In this document: one piece after another, positions 7,638-17,178 of the stretch
Layout of the letters: each line of letters starts with the position of its first letter
Position numbering within the stretch: the first letter of the stretch is position 1
Assembly: GCA_002694985.1 (NCBI GenBank)
Contig: NZNS01000010.1
Coordinates: 1 to 64,000 of the forward strand
DNA from: Parvibaculum sp.
GTDB lineage: Bacteria; Pseudomonadota; Alphaproteobacteria; Parvibaculales; Parvibaculaceae
Direction: 5' to 3'
DNA: 64,000 nt
Notes under the pieces: model-generated
Database searches by the model: none
Seen by the model: the letters and a program-made list of their open reading frames with translations, nothing else
What the model was told of the DNA's origin: nothing
Translations under genes and position numbers: made by a program

Positions 7638-7988
7638 CTAGAGGATATCCAGCACGCTTTCGGGCGGGCGGCCGATTTTCGCCTTTGCGCCTGACACCAC
7701 GATGGGGCGCTCGATCAGGATCGGATTTTCGATCATGGCGCGGATGAGCTTTTCATCCGTCAGGCTTTCATCGGCAAGGCCCAACTCCTTGTAGACGGCC
7801 TCGCCTTTGCGCATGAGATCGCGCGGCGCCATCTTCAGTTTCTCCAGAATGGCCTGAAGCTCCACGGCGCTGGGCGGTGCTTTCAGATAGTCGACGACCA
7901 GCGGGTCGAGACCGCGCTCTTCGAGAAGGGCGAGCGTGGCGCGCGACTTGGAGCAGCGCGGGTTGTGATAGATGGTGGGACGTGGCAT
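7638..7988 (-). CDS. arsC: ArsC-family reductase (arsenate reductase type)
   Basis: The 116-residue thioredoxin-fold protein has the ArsC active-site segment HNPRCSKSRATLALLEE (cysteine at residue 12) and the C-terminal IERPIVVSGAKAKIGRPPE block. It is of the glutaredoxin/glutathione-dependent E. coli ArsC/YfgD type. There is no ars operon around it (no ArsB, ArsH or ArsR), so a housekeeping YfgD-like role is possible. It ends three bases from the convergent MATE gene and lies immediately downstream of pyrD. Confidence 0.88.
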   Translation of the reverse strand: MPRPTIYHNPRCSKSRATLALLEERGLDPLVVDYLKAPPSAVELQAILEKLKMAPRDLMRKGEAVYKELGLADESLTDEKLIRAMIENPILIERPIVVSGAKAKIGRPPESVLDIL

Positions 7989-8004
7989 CGATTTTCTCCG
8001 AATG

Positions 8005-9075
8005 TTAGAGCTTCACATCCGCGCCGACGGCATCTTTCAGATGCGCGAAACCATCGGCCGCGAGATGTGCGGCGAGGTCGCGCTTGATGCGGCCGACAAG
8101 CGCGGGACCATCATAGGTGAGCGCGGAATAAAGCTGTACGAGCGAGGCGCCCGCGCGGATCTTCAGATAGGCATCGTCGCCCGAACCGATGCCGCCCACG
8201 CCGACAATCGGAAGGCGGCCTTGCGTGAGGCGGTACATCTCACGCAGCACTTCCGTCGACATGGTGAAAAGCGGCGCGCCGGAAAGGCCGCCCGTCTCAT
8301 GCGCATGGAGGCCGGACACGAGTCCTTCGCGCGCAATCGTCGTGTTGGAAACGATGAGCCCGTCGAGGCCCTGTTCGAGAGCGACTTCGGCGATATCGGC
8401 CAACTCCTCGTCAGCGAGGTCGGGTGCGATCTTGAGAAGAACGGGGGTCGGCCCGACAGGCCTCGTGCGGCGCGCGGCGAGGACGCGCGAGACAAGCTCG
8501 ACAAGTTCGTCCTTGCCCTGAAGCGCGCGCAGGCCGGGCGTATTGGGCGAGGAGATGTTGACCGTGAAGTAGGAGGCGAGCCCGTCGAAAGCGCGAATGC
8601 CTTCTTCGTAGTCGGCGATGCGGTCCGCCGAATCCTTGTTGGCACCGATATTGACGCCGATGATGCCGGTGCGCGGGTATGCCCCCTTGCGGCGGGCGGC
8701 AAGGCGCCTGTGCAATGCCTCATGGCCCTCATTGTTGAAGCCGAGGCGATTGATGACCGCGCGGTAGAGCGGCAGGCGGAAGACGCGGGGGCGCGGATTG
8801 CCAGGCTGAGGCCGGGGCGTCACCGTGCCGACCTCCGCAAAGCCCATGCCCATGGCGAGCATGGCATCGGGCACTTCGCCATTCTTGTCGAAGCCGGCGG
8901 CGATGCCGAGCGGGTTCGCGAAATGGAGGCCAAACAGATCGATGGCGAGAGAGGCGGGATCGGGCTCGTTCTGACGGGGACCGACCCCAAGCCGCAACGC
9001 ACGGATCGTCAGGCGATGCGCGGTTTCGGGATCAAGCAGGCTCATGAACGGGCGGGCGAGCGGGAAGAGGTCCAT
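8005..9075 (-). CDS. pyrD: dihydroorotate dehydrogenase, class 2 (quinone)
   Basis: The 356-residue PyrD oxidises dihydroorotate to orotate in pyrimidine synthesis, passing electrons to membrane quinone. Class 2 features are visible: an N-terminal amphipathic extension (MDLFPLARPFMSLLDPETAH), FMN-site segment NPLGIAAGFDKNGEV, and the catalytic serine loop VNISSPNTPGLR in place of the class 1 cysteine. NTTIARE and VGVGGIGSG complete the FMN/phosphate site. It starts two bases after the DUF952 gene ends, so the two are co-transcribed, with arsC following. Confidence 0.97.
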   Translation of the reverse strand: MDLFPLARPFMSLLDPETAHRLTIRALRLGVGPRQNEPDPASLAIDLFGLHFANPLGIAAGFDKNGEVPDAMLAMGMGFAEVGTVTPRPQPGNPRPRVFRLPLYRAVINRLGFNNEGHEALHRRLAARRKGAYPRTGIIGVNIGANKDSADRIADYEEGIRAFDGLASYFTVNISSPNTPGLRALQGKDELVELVSRVLAARRTRPVGPTPVLLKIAPDLADEELADIAEVALEQGLDGLIVSNTTIAREGLVSGLHAHETGGLSGAPLFTMSTEVLREMYRLTQGRLPIVGVGGIGSGDDAYLKIRAGASLVQLYSALTYDGPALVGRIKRDLAAHLAADGFAHLKDAVGADVKL

Positions 9076-9077
9076 GC

Positions 9078-9449
9078 TCAGCCTTCCGCCTTGCCGGTGA
9101 TGCGAGCCGGGAAAATGTGTTCGCCATCCTCGTTCAGGGGCAGCGGATCGACGCTCCGCACAGCCTCGAGCGAGAGCACATCATAGAGATGGGGAAAGAG
9201 CGCCCCGCCGCGCGAGGGCTCCCATTTGAGCGCCTCGCCGAGTGCCTGCGTATCGACCGCGACAAGAAGCAGGCCCTTGCGGCCGGCAAAATGGCGCGAA
9301 GCCGTTTCCACCGTCTGTTCCGCCGTCGAAAAATGGATGAAGCCGTCATCGAGATCGACCGGAGAGCCGATGAAGCGGCCTTCCGCCTCGGCTGCGGCCC
9401 ATTCATGTGCGCTCACGATCTTATAGACAAGGCCGGCGGGCGGCGGCAT
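9078..9449 (-). CDS. DUF952 family protein
   Basis: The 123-residue protein has the DUF952 hallmarks: YKIVSAHEW at the N-terminus, DDGFIHFSTAEQ in the middle, and FPHLYDVLSLEAV near the C-terminus. The fold is related to ADP-ribosyl/glutathione-binding-like small proteins, but no activity is established. It is first in a tight unit with pyrD and arsC. Confidence 0.88.
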   Translation of the reverse strand: MPPPAGLVYKIVSAHEWAAAEAEGRFIGSPVDLDDGFIHFSTAEQTVETASRHFAGRKGLLLVAVDTQALGEALKWEPSRGGALFPHLYDVLSLEAVRSVDPLPLNEDGEHIFPARITGKAEG

Positions 9450-9650
9450 GGCAGTCCTTTCTGGAAATCGGGCTGGAAGGCGGAAAGTCGCGGCACTTTA
9501 GCGAGGGCCCAGGCGGGCGACAAGGCGGGGAGAGAGGAACAAAGATGGGAATAAACTCCGCTTTTCGGCTGTGCCAAGTGACGGGCCTTGTGGCATTCTT
9601 CGTTCTCCCGGCGAAAGACAGGAATTCATTCAACCCCATGCAGCAGCCTC

Positions 9651-10295
9651 ATGCCCCGCTCACTCTCGCATAACCGCCTCTGGGCGGCGATCGACGCGCT
9701 GGCCGCACGGCATGGGCTGACGGCCTCGGGGCTTGCCAAAGCGGCAGGGCTCGACCCCACGACCTTCAACAAGTCGAAGCGCGTGACAGCGGCGGGACGG
9801 CCGCGCTGGCCGAATACGGAAAGCCTTGCGCGCGTGCTCGACGCGACGGGCTCTTCGCTCGATGCTTTCCTTTCGCTCGTCACCAATGACGAAAGCCCGG
9901 AGAGAGCGCAGAGAAATGTGCCGCTGATCGGCCTCGCACAGGCCGGGCGCGGCGGCTATTTCGACGATGCAGGCTTTCCGGCAGGCGCGGGCTGGGAAGA
10001 GGTCGCTTTCCCCGACTTCAAGGACGAACACGCCTATGCGCTGGAAGTGAGCGGGGACAGCATGGAGCCCTTCTACCGCGAGGGCGACATCATCATCGTC
10101 TCGCCTGCCGCCGACATAAGGCGCGGCGACCGCGTGGTCGTGAAGACCACGAAGGACGAGGTGATGGTGAAGATGCTGGCGCGCAAGAGCGCAAACCGCG
10201 TGGAACTCAGATCGTTCAACCCGGCCTATGAAGACCGGGTGTTCGACATGCAGGAGATCGTGTGGATGGCGCGGATCATCTGGGCGAGCCAGTGA
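9651..10295 (+). CDS. S24 peptidase/HTH repressor-like protein
   Basis: The 214-residue LexA/CI-like protein has an N-terminal helix-turn-helix (HGLTASGLAKAAGLDPTTFN, residues 21-40) and a C-terminal S24 domain. The catalytic serine is in VSGDSMEP (S137) and the lysine in VVVKTTK (K165). An Ala-Gly bond in LAQAGRGG (98-99) could be the self-cleavage site. It is a stand-alone chromosomal type seen widely in alphaproteobacteria, not part of a phage here. Targets are unknown and it may respond to DNA damage. I chose the ATG at 9651, since the longer frame adds a serine/proline-rich leader. Confidence 0.87.
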   Translation: MPRSLSHNRLWAAIDALAARHGLTASGLAKAAGLDPTTFNKSKRVTAAGRPRWPNTESLARVLDATGSSLDAFLSLVTNDESPERAQRNVPLIGLAQAGRGGYFDDAGFPAGAGWEEVAFPDFKDEHAYALEVSGDSMEPFYREGDIIIVSPAADIRRGDRVVVKTTKDEVMVKMLARKSANRVELRSFNPAYEDRVFDMQEIVWMARIIWASQ

Positions 10296-10401
10296 CCAGG
10301 CCGCCAGCCTGCAAATGCGCGGTCAGCGCGTGCGGTTCCGTGTGGCAGGTGCAGACAGCGCGCCATGGCGGGTCATATAGCGGGCATGGGCAATGCCGAA
10401 T

Positions 10402-10418
10402 GCCGGGCGGCACCCGGC
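10402..10418 (-). terminator. weak hairpin after lysS
   Basis: GCCGGG (10402-10407) pairs with CCCGGC (10413-10418) immediately downstream of the lysS stop. No strong T-run follows, so it is at best a partial terminator. Confidence 0.35.
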
Positions 10419-10421
10419 TTG

Positions 10422-12077
10422 TCAGGATTTTGAAAGGTCTTCGCCTGCAAGGGCACGGGCGATCAGCTTGCGCGTGTTTTCGATCCCGTAAAGCGCAACG
10501 AACGAGCCGAAGCGAGGCCCGCGCTCCTGACCGATCAGCACCTGATAAATCATCTGGAAGAAGGCAACGGAGACGCCCGGACCGCCTTCGGGGCTCTTTT
10601 TCGTATGGTCCTGATAGCGCTCGATCTCACGAGCAACATCGAGCATGGCATTCTGGATATCCGTGCTGCCGGCATCGGCCGGGAGCGTCCCCAGCTTTTC
10701 GGACAAGCCTCGAAGCGCCTCCGCCTCGACTTCGTCCGGCGCGCGGAAGACCTTTGTCGGCTTCACGAAATCATCGAAGTAGCGGATCGCATAGCCAACC
10801 AGACGGTCGAGCTCGGGATGGCTCTGCGGCGTTACATCCGGCGCATGGCGCGAGATGAAGCCCCAAAGCACGTCCTTGTCATGCGCGTTGGAGGCGCTGA
10901 CGAGATTGAGAAGCAGCGCAAAGGAAACCGGCAATTCGATTGCCGGCGGATTGCCGCCATGAATATGCCAGACGGGATTGCCCAGCCGCTCCTTCGTGTC
11001 CTGGCGCTGATAGGCCGCGAGGTGCTGATAATACTCGTCGACGGCGCGGGGGATGACGTCGAAATAGAGCTTCTTCGCCTGACGCGGGCGCTGGAACATA
11101 TAGAGCGCGAGACTTTCGGTCGGCGCATAGGTCAGCCATTCGTCGATGGTGAGCCCGTTGCCCTTGGACTTGGAAATCTTCTCGCCGTTTTCATCGAGGA
11201 AAAGCTCGTAGACGAAGTGCTCGGGCGGGCGGCCGTCCAGCGCCTTGCAGATGGCATCATAGACACCCATGTTCGGCCCGTGATCCTTGCCGAACATTTC
11301 GAAATCGACATTGAGCGCGGCCCAGCGCGCACCGAAATCCGGCTTCCACTGAAGCTTCACATGACCGCCGGTGACGGGCAGCGTGGTTTCCTCGCCATCC
11401 TCGTCATCGAAGGTGATGGTCGCGTCTTCGGCATTGACCTTCTTGATCGGCACATAGAGCACACGCCCGGTCCTGGGCGAGATCGGCAGGAAGGGTGAAT
11501 AGGTCGCGCGCCGTTCCGGCCCGAGCGTCGGCAGCATGATCGCCATGATCGCGTCGTAACGCTCGGCGACACGCTTGAGGATCGGATCCAGACGGCCCGA
11601 CTTGTAGTAGTCGGTCGCGCTGGCAAATTCATAATCGAAACCGAAGGTGTCGAGGAACCGCCGCAGCATTGCGTTGTTGTGGTGTCCGAAGCTCTCGAAC
11701 TCGCCACCGAACGGGTCGGGCACCGATGTCAGCGGCATGTGCAGATAAGGTTCGAGGAAGCTGCGATCCGGCACGTTGTCGGGGATCTTGCGCATCCCGT
11801 CCATGTCGTCGGAGAAACAGAGAAGCCGCGTGGGAACGCCCGGCATCAGGCACTCGAAGGCGCGGCGCACCATTGTCGTGCGCGCAACTTCGCCAAATGT
11901 ACCGATATGAGGCAACCCCGAGGGGCCATAGCCGGTTTCAAAGAGGACCGTGCGCTCGCGGCCTTCCTTTTCCAGCCGCGCCACCAGTTTTCGCGCCTCC
12001 TCGAAGGGCCATGCCTTGCTGACACGGGCGGCTTCAAGAAGTTCGGATGGAGCTATGGCGGCGGGTTCGGAAGACAT
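10422..12077 (-). CDS. lysS: lysyl-tRNA synthetase, class I
   Basis: The 551-residue class I (archaeal-type) LysRS charges tRNA-Lys with lysine. The HIGH-type signature is [10 protein letters not shown] at residues 51-60 and the KMSKS-type signature is KISKSKGNG at 300-308. These are Rossmann-fold class I motifs, unlike the class II LysRS of E. coli. Many alphaproteobacteria use this form as their only LysRS. The C-terminal part is the alpha-helix cage anticodon-binding region. It stands as a single gene divergent from the histidine kinase. Confidence 0.97.
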   Translation of the reverse strand: MSSEPAAIAPSELLEAARVSKAWPFEEARKLVARLEKEGRERTVLFETGYGPSGLPHIGTFGEVARTTMVRRAFECLMPGVPTRLLCFSDDMDGMRKIPDNVPDRSFLEPYLHMPLTSVPDPFGGEFESFGHHNNAMLRRFLDTFGFDYEFASATDYYKSGRLDPILKRVAERYDAIMAIMLPTLGPERRATYSPFLPISPRTGRVLYVPIKKVNAEDATITFDDEDGEETTLPVTGGHVKLQWKPDFGARWAALNVDFEMFGKDHGPNMGVYDAICKALDGRPPEHFVYELFLDENGEKISKSKGNGLTIDEWLTYAPTESLALYMFQRPRQAKKLYFDVIPRAVDEYYQHLAAYQRQDTKERLGNPVWHIHGGNPPAIELPVSFALLLNLVSASNAHDKDVLWGFISRHAPDVTPQSHPELDRLVGYAIRYFDDFVKPTKVFRAPDEVEAEALRGLSEKLGTLPADAGSTDIQNAMLDVAREIERYQDHTKKSPEGGPGVSVAFFQMIYQVLIGQERGPRFGSFVALYGIENTRKLIARALAGEDLSKS

Positions 12078-12264
12078 TTAACGTTCCTGGAGAAAGGCTT
12101 AATGCTTTGTCAAGCGGGCGGACCCTATGCTCTGCCCCTCCCTCAGTCAATGCGGCGCACCACCCCGCGTGAGGAACGCCGGGCAAGCCTTGAATGGCGA
12201 ACGGACGTCCTTCCGGGAAGCCATGTTATAGCGTTTTGTGGCAATACGCCCGGAGAACAAATCA

Positions 12265-14148
12265 GTGACAAACACCCGTCCGGACAGTCCCGACGCAACC
12301 CCGGAACAGCCGGGAGAAGACGCCCCCTCTGTCGGGCCGATCCGCCGCACCCTTCCCGTCGAAACCCGCATCGATGCGGAGCAGGTGAAACTGCTGTTGT
12401 CGCTTGGCGAGGCCAGCCGCTTCACCATCTTTGGCGGGATCATCGTGGTCGGCGCGGTCTTCTACGAAACGGCGCCGATCTGGTCGATCGCCGTAGTCGC
12501 CTCGATCCAGCTCATTGCACAGTTCCTGTTCGACCGGGTGCGGGCCGGTTTTCAAGCCGATCCCGACGCCGCGATCAACGCACGAAAATGGGCGGATCGC
12601 TATGCCCTGGTGACGATCGTGAGCGGATCGACATGGGGGGTGGGCGCGCTGCTCTGGCTGCCGGGCTCAAGCTTCGCGCATGAAATCTTCTATATGCTGG
12701 TGCTGGCCGTGCTCATCATGGCCACGGCGATCACCCGCGCGAACCATCTTCCCGCTGTCATCGGCTACTCGCTTTCCGCCGCGCTTCCGGCCGCCGCGCT
12801 GTTGCTGTGGCGCGCGGACATGCTTGCCATTGCGACGGTGCTGCTGGCCGCGATGTTCTTTGCCACCGTCCTCGGGTGGACAAGGCGGATCAATGAGGGC
12901 TATCGCGAGGCTTTCCGGCTGCGCTTCGAGAATGCAGACCTCGTGGAGCGCATGGCGCGCGCTCATGCCGCGACGGAGCAAAGGCGGCGCGACGCGGAAG
13001 ACGCCGAAACGCGGGCCCTTGCGGCCGCGCAGGCGAAACAGGAATTTCTCGACATTATCAGCCATGAAGTGCGCGGGCCTCTGGATGGGCTTCGCAATAT
13101 GGCGAAATATCTCGCCGACGAGGCGACCACCGAAGCGCAGTTCAAGATTGCCGCCTCCATCGAGGAGACGAGCCAGCTTCTCCGGCGGCTCGTCGACGAC
13201 ATGCTCGACTTTTCGGAAATCGAGGCCCATTCGCTGGAACTGAAACCGCGCAGCTTCAATCCGGTGGAGCTTGCCGCCGGGATCGTCCGCGTGACGCGGC
13301 ATCAAGCCATCGACCGGGGCCTTTCGCTCGAACTTGACGCGAACCCGGAAACGCCCACGCAAATGAACGCCGACCCGGACCGGGTGCGGCAAGTGCTGAT
13401 GAACCTCGTCAACAATGCGATCAAGTTCACCTACCAGGGCGGCGTGGTGCTGCGGGTGGCGCCGCTGAAAGTGCCGAGCGGGGAAACGGTGCTTCGCTTC
13501 TCGGTGACGGATACGGGCCCGGGGCTTTCGCAGGACGCACAGAAGCGGATTTTCGAAGCCTTCACGCAGGGCGCCGATGCACGCGATTTCCGCTTTGCCG
13601 GAAAAGCAGCAGGTGCGGGCCTCGGCCTGCCGATCAGCGAGCGGCTCATCCGCATGATGGGCGGACATATCGGCGTCGACAGTACGCCGGGGCAAGGAAG
13701 CTCGTTCTGGTTCCTGCTGCCGCTCGAACCGGGCGAAGCCATGGACTATTTCGTCTCGCTGCGGGCGGAATCCCTCCCCGGTTTCGAAAGGCGGCCGGAG
13801 CGGCTGATCGACCATGACCACCTCTATGCACTGGAACTTCGCGTCGGCGGGCATCACATCACCGAACATCTGGTAACGGGGCTCGACCGCGTTCTCGAAA
13901 TCCACCGCGAAATCGAGCGGGCGCGGACGATGCGGGACGATGATGCGCTGCGCCGCCATGCCGGCGACCTCAAGGCGGCGGCATCGGATATCGGGCTGAG
14001 CGCCGTGGCGCGGGCGGCCTCCGACATCGAGACCGCCATCTCACAGGGCGAGCCCGATGCGGCGATGGGCGCGGTGCCCCGGTTGCAGCAGAAGATCACC
14101 GCAACCTGGCGCGCGCTCGCCAAGGCCTATCCGAGCCTCGCAGCCTAG
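12265..14148 (+). CDS. membrane sensor histidine kinase with C-terminal Hpt-like segment
   Basis: This protein has about 627 residues. Six or so membrane helices span roughly residues 55-205. A coiled coil is followed by a HisKA domain with phospho-acceptor ISHEVRGPLDG and a HATPase domain (NLVNNAIKF, DTGPGLS, GAGLGLPISERL). The last 120 residues contain RRHAGDLKAAASDIGL, which matches the histidine-phosphotransfer pattern HxxDLKxxAxxxG. There is no receiver domain between kinase and Hpt, which is unusual for such architecture. I chose the GTG at 12265 because GGAG lies nine bases upstream; an upstream GTG at 12238 is possible. Signal and partner are unknown. Confidence 0.88.
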   Translation: MTNTRPDSPDATPEQPGEDAPSVGPIRRTLPVETRIDAEQVKLLLSLGEASRFTIFGGIIVVGAVFYETAPIWSIAVVASIQLIAQFLFDRVRAGFQADPDAAINARKWADRYALVTIVSGSTWGVGALLWLPGSSFAHEIFYMLVLAVLIMATAITRANHLPAVIGYSLSAALPAAALLLWRADMLAIATVLLAAMFFATVLGWTRRINEGYREAFRLRFENADLVERMARAHAATEQRRRDAEDAETRALAAAQAKQEFLDIISHEVRGPLDGLRNMAKYLADEATTEAQFKIAASIEETSQLLRRLVDDMLDFSEIEAHSLELKPRSFNPVELAAGIVRVTRHQAIDRGLSLELDANPETPTQMNADPDRVRQVLMNLVNNAIKFTYQGGVVLRVAPLKVPSGETVLRFSVTDTGPGLSQDAQKRIFEAFTQGADARDFRFAGKAAGAGLGLPISERLIRMMGGHIGVDSTPGQGSSFWFLLPLEPGEAMDYFVSLRAESLPGFERRPERLIDHDHLYALELRVGGHHITEHLVTGLDRVLEIHREIERARTMRDDDALRRHAGDLKAAASDIGLSAVARAASDIETAISQGEPDAAMGAVPRLQQKITATWRALAKAYPSLAA

Positions 14149-14176
14149 GAACTTCGGCAGGAAACGAACCGGTTTT

Positions 14177-14217
14177 CATGGCCGGATAGAATTGCATTGC
14201 GATCCTATCCGGGCATG
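14177..14217. repeat. near-perfect palindrome in 80-bp gap
   Basis: Arms of 13 bases (14177-14189 and 14205-14217), read as CATGGCCGGATAG against CTATCCGGGCATG, pair with one mismatch around a 15-base loop. Together with AACCGGTTTTC just upstream it resembles the dispersed palindromes common in Hyphomicrobiales intergenic regions. It could also terminate the kinase transcript, though it lacks a T-run. Confidence 0.6.
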
Positions 14218-14227
14218 ATCTCTTCCA

Positions 14228-17149
14228 ATGCCTGAACATCTCCCCTCCGATTCGACCTTTCCACGAGGAGAAGGCCCCTTCCTGCCCGAGGCGGCGGCCA
14301 TCGTGCCCGCACGCGGGGCGGCGGGGGGCGCTGTTTGCGTCAGCGCGCAAGGCGAGATCGAGGAACTGACGAGCGAGCAAGCCCTGAAGCGGATCGCAAC
14401 CGAGCCCGTCATGCTTGTTCATGCGGGCTTCACGGCGCGGCGGATCGCCAGGGGCCGCAATTTCCGAGATCCGGGGCCGCAGGTTTTCGACCTGATGGAA
14501 CTCTTCGCCTTCGTACATCCCGCCCTTCCCTGCCTGCCGACGGTGGGCGGGCTTGCCCGTGCGCTCGGGCTCGATGCGGGCGAGAGCCCGGAAGACCATG
14601 CATTGATGCTGCACCGGGCGGCGGCGCAGATGCTCACCACCCTCCAGCAGCCCTCCTATCCCGACCGCCCCTCCGCCGCGCGCACTGCCTATCGGATGGC
14701 CGAAGGAGGCTGGGCCTGGGGGCCGGGCGTCGTCGCGGCGCTTCGCGATGCGCTGGGCCGGGAGGGAAAGCCACCCGGCGCACGCGGTTTCGACATCTGG
14801 AACGAGTTGCCGGAATGGGAAGAGCGCGGGCCCCGCCCGCCCGCAGGCTCGATGCCGGTGAGTGAGGGAGAAGCAAGGGAGCGGCTTGCACTGCTCGCGG
14901 GCGCCGACGCGGAAGCGCGGCCGGGACAGGTGGCTTTCACGGGTCTTGCCGCCCATGCCTTTGCGCCGCGCGAGGCGGCGGGGGCACCCAATATCGTGCT
15001 GGCGGAAGCGGGGACCGGCATCGGCAAGACCATTGGCTATATCGCACCCGCGAGCCTCTGGGCCGAGCGCAACAAGGGCACGGTCTGGATTTCGACCTAT
15101 ACGAAGAACCTGCAGCGCCAGCTCGACCAGGAACTGACGCGGCTCTATCCCGACCCGGAAGAAAAGGCGGAGAAGGCGGTGATCCGCAAGGGCCGCGAGA
15201 ATTATCTCTGCCTGCTCAATTTCGCAGAGACGGCGGACCGGGCGGCTATCGGCGGCGGCGCCGTCGCGGTCGGCCTTGTGGCCAGATGGGCGAAGGCAAG
15301 CCGTGACGGCGACATGGTGGGCGGCGATTTTCCGGCCTGGCTCGCGGCGCGGCTGAGCGGCGCAACGGGACGCACGGGACTGACGGACCGGCGCGGCGAA
15401 TGCGTCTACACGGCCTGCCCTTATTACAAGAAGTGTTTCATCGAACGGGCGATCCGCAAGGCACGACGCGCGGAGATCGTGGTTGCGAACCATGCGCTCG
15501 TCATGCGGCAGGCGGCGCTCGATCAGGCGATGGGGCCAGTGGCGCAAGCAATGCCGAAGGACACGGAAACGGCGGGCAATGCGGAAGACGAAGAGCCAAG
15601 CGGGCGCGAGGCGCGCTCGCGGTTCGTATTCGACGAGGGGCACCATATTTTCGACGCGGCGGACAGCGCCTTTTCTGCTTCGCTTTCGGCGCTTGAAACC
15701 GCGGAGCTTCGGCGCTGGATCAGGGGAGCGGAAGGACAGCGCGGACGTCGCGGACGCGGGCTCGATGAGCGCGTGGGCGACCTTTTCGGCGAAGATAATC
15801 TCGCGGAAGAAGCATTGCAGGCGGCGCTGTCGGCGGCGGCGGCGTTACCGGGGCCCGGCTGGGGCACACGCCTCAACGAGGGGCAGCCGCGCGGCGCGGC
15901 GGAGACCTTTCTCGCGCTGGTACGCCAGCAGGTTCATGCGCGCACGGAAGATGCTGACACGCCCTTCTCTCTCGAAGCGGAAACGGCGCCCCCCGTCACC
16001 GGGCTGCCGGAAGCGGCGGCAGAACTCGACGATGCGCTGAAGCGGCTCGCCACACCGCTGCAACTCATTGCAGACCGGTTGCGCGCGAGGCTCGACGACG
16101 AGGCTGAGGATCTCGATACATCGACGCGTATCCGCATGGATGCGGCGGCGCGCGGGCTTGACCGGCGCGCCCGTCTCCTTCTGCCCGCATGGCGAAGCAT
16201 GCTTTCGAGCCTGAATGCGACACCGCCGGACATGTTCGTCGACTGGTTTTCCATCGAGCGGATGTTCGGGCGGGAGGCCGATGTCGGCATGCACAGGCAT
16301 TGGCGCGATCCGACCGTGCCTTTCGCAGGCGCGGTTCTCGAACCGGCACATGGCGTTCTCATCACCTCGGCGACGCTGCGCGATGAACTGCCCGAGCCGG
16401 AAGACGGCGAGGAAGACGCAGGCGGCGGGTGGGAGAGCGCGGAAATTCGCACCGGCGCGTCGCATCTTGCGCTACCCGCGGAACGCGCCTTCATGGCCTC
16501 GCCCTTCGACTATGAAAATCAGGCGCGCATTTTCGTGGTACGCGATGTGAGCCGGAACGACATGAACCAGATCGCTTCAGCCTATCGCGAACTCTTTCGC
16601 GCGGCGGGCGGCGGGGCGCTCGGCCTGTTCACCGCGATCCACCGATTGCGCCAGGTGCATGAGCGGATCGTGACGCCGCTCGAAGAAGAAGGACTGTCGC
16701 TTTATGCACAGCATATCGATGCGCTCGACACAGGCACGCTTGTCGATATTTTCCGGGCCGAGCGCAATGCATGCCTGCTCGGTACGGACGCCGTGCGCGA
16801 CGGCGTGGATGTTCCCGGCGACTCGCTTCGGATGATCGTGTTCGACCGTGTGCCCTGGCCGCGCCCCGACATTCTGCACAAGGCACGACGCGAGCAATTC
16901 GGCAAGGCGCGCTATGACGACATGATCACGCGGCTGAGGCTCAAGCAGGCTTTCGGACGCCTGATCCGGCGGGCGAGCGACCGCGGCGTTTTCATCGCAC
17001 TCGATTCACGCCTGCCGACGCGACTGACCACCGGCTTTCCGCCGGGGGTCACCGTGCACCGCGTGGGGCTTGCCGAAGCCATTGCCGAGACCAGGCGCTT
17101 TCTCGGAACCGAAGCGCCGCCGCTTGCACCCGCCAAGAGCAGCCCCTAA
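14228..17149 (+). CDS. DinG/XPD-type ATP-dependent DNA helicase
   Basis: The 973-residue superfamily 2 helicase has Walker A AEAGTGIGKT at about 259-268, a DEGH box (VFDEGHHIFD) and a C-terminal helicase half ending with RLKQAFGRLIRR. Four cysteines match a 4Fe-4S cluster: one in NYLCLLNF and three in ECVYTACPYYKKC. DinG-type enzymes unwind 5'-tailed duplexes, R-loops and G-quadruplexes. The first 140 residues look like a decayed DEDDh exonuclease domain (VFDLMELFAF...P, LVHAGF, DHALMLHRAAA) lacking its catalytic acidic residues. It is followed 29 bp later by terB. Confidence 0.93.
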   Translation: MPEHLPSDSTFPRGEGPFLPEAAAIVPARGAAGGAVCVSAQGEIEELTSEQALKRIATEPVMLVHAGFTARRIARGRNFRDPGPQVFDLMELFAFVHPALPCLPTVGGLARALGLDAGESPEDHALMLHRAAAQMLTTLQQPSYPDRPSAARTAYRMAEGGWAWGPGVVAALRDALGREGKPPGARGFDIWNELPEWEERGPRPPAGSMPVSEGEARERLALLAGADAEARPGQVAFTGLAAHAFAPREAAGAPNIVLAEAGTGIGKTIGYIAPASLWAERNKGTVWISTYTKNLQRQLDQELTRLYPDPEEKAEKAVIRKGRENYLCLLNFAETADRAAIGGGAVAVGLVARWAKASRDGDMVGGDFPAWLAARLSGATGRTGLTDRRGECVYTACPYYKKCFIERAIRKARRAEIVVANHALVMRQAALDQAMGPVAQAMPKDTETAGNAEDEEPSGREARSRFVFDEGHHIFDAADSAFSASLSALETAELRRWIRGAEGQRGRRGRGLDERVGDLFGEDNLAEEALQAALSAAAALPGPGWGTRLNEGQPRGAAETFLALVRQQVHARTEDADTPFSLEAETAPPVTGLPEAAAELDDALKRLATPLQLIADRLRARLDDEAEDLDTSTRIRMDAAARGLDRRARLLLPAWRSMLSSLNATPPDMFVDWFSIERMFGREADVGMHRHWRDPTVPFAGAVLEPAHGVLITSATLRDELPEPEDGEEDAGGGWESAEIRTGASHLALPAERAFMASPFDYENQARIFVVRDVSRNDMNQIASAYRELFRAAGGGALGLFTAIHRLRQVHERIVTPLEEEGLSLYAQHIDALDTGTLVDIFRAERNACLLGTDAVRDGVDVPGDSLRMIVFDRVPWPRPDILHKARREQFGKARYDDMITRLRLKQAFGRLIRRASDRGVFIALDSRLPTRLTTGFPPGVTVHRVGLAEAIAETRRFLGTEAPPLAPAKSSP

Positions 17150-17178
17150 GCTCCGGCGAAATCGACCAAGGAAGAAAC

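Noticed and set aside
7638..7988. Arsenic resistance cluster
   Set aside because: Only the ArsC-fold gene is present; no arsenite pump or ArsR-type regulator lies nearby.
7972..9186. 404-codon frame on the plus strand
   Set aside because: It is the antisense shadow of pyrD.
9651..10295. Prophage repressor marking a phage region
   Set aside because: The flanks are housekeeping genes (pyrD, lysS) with no phage genes. It is a stand-alone S24 protein.
14096..15646. 516-codon frame on the minus strand
   Set aside because: It is antisense to the helicase gene and has no motif.
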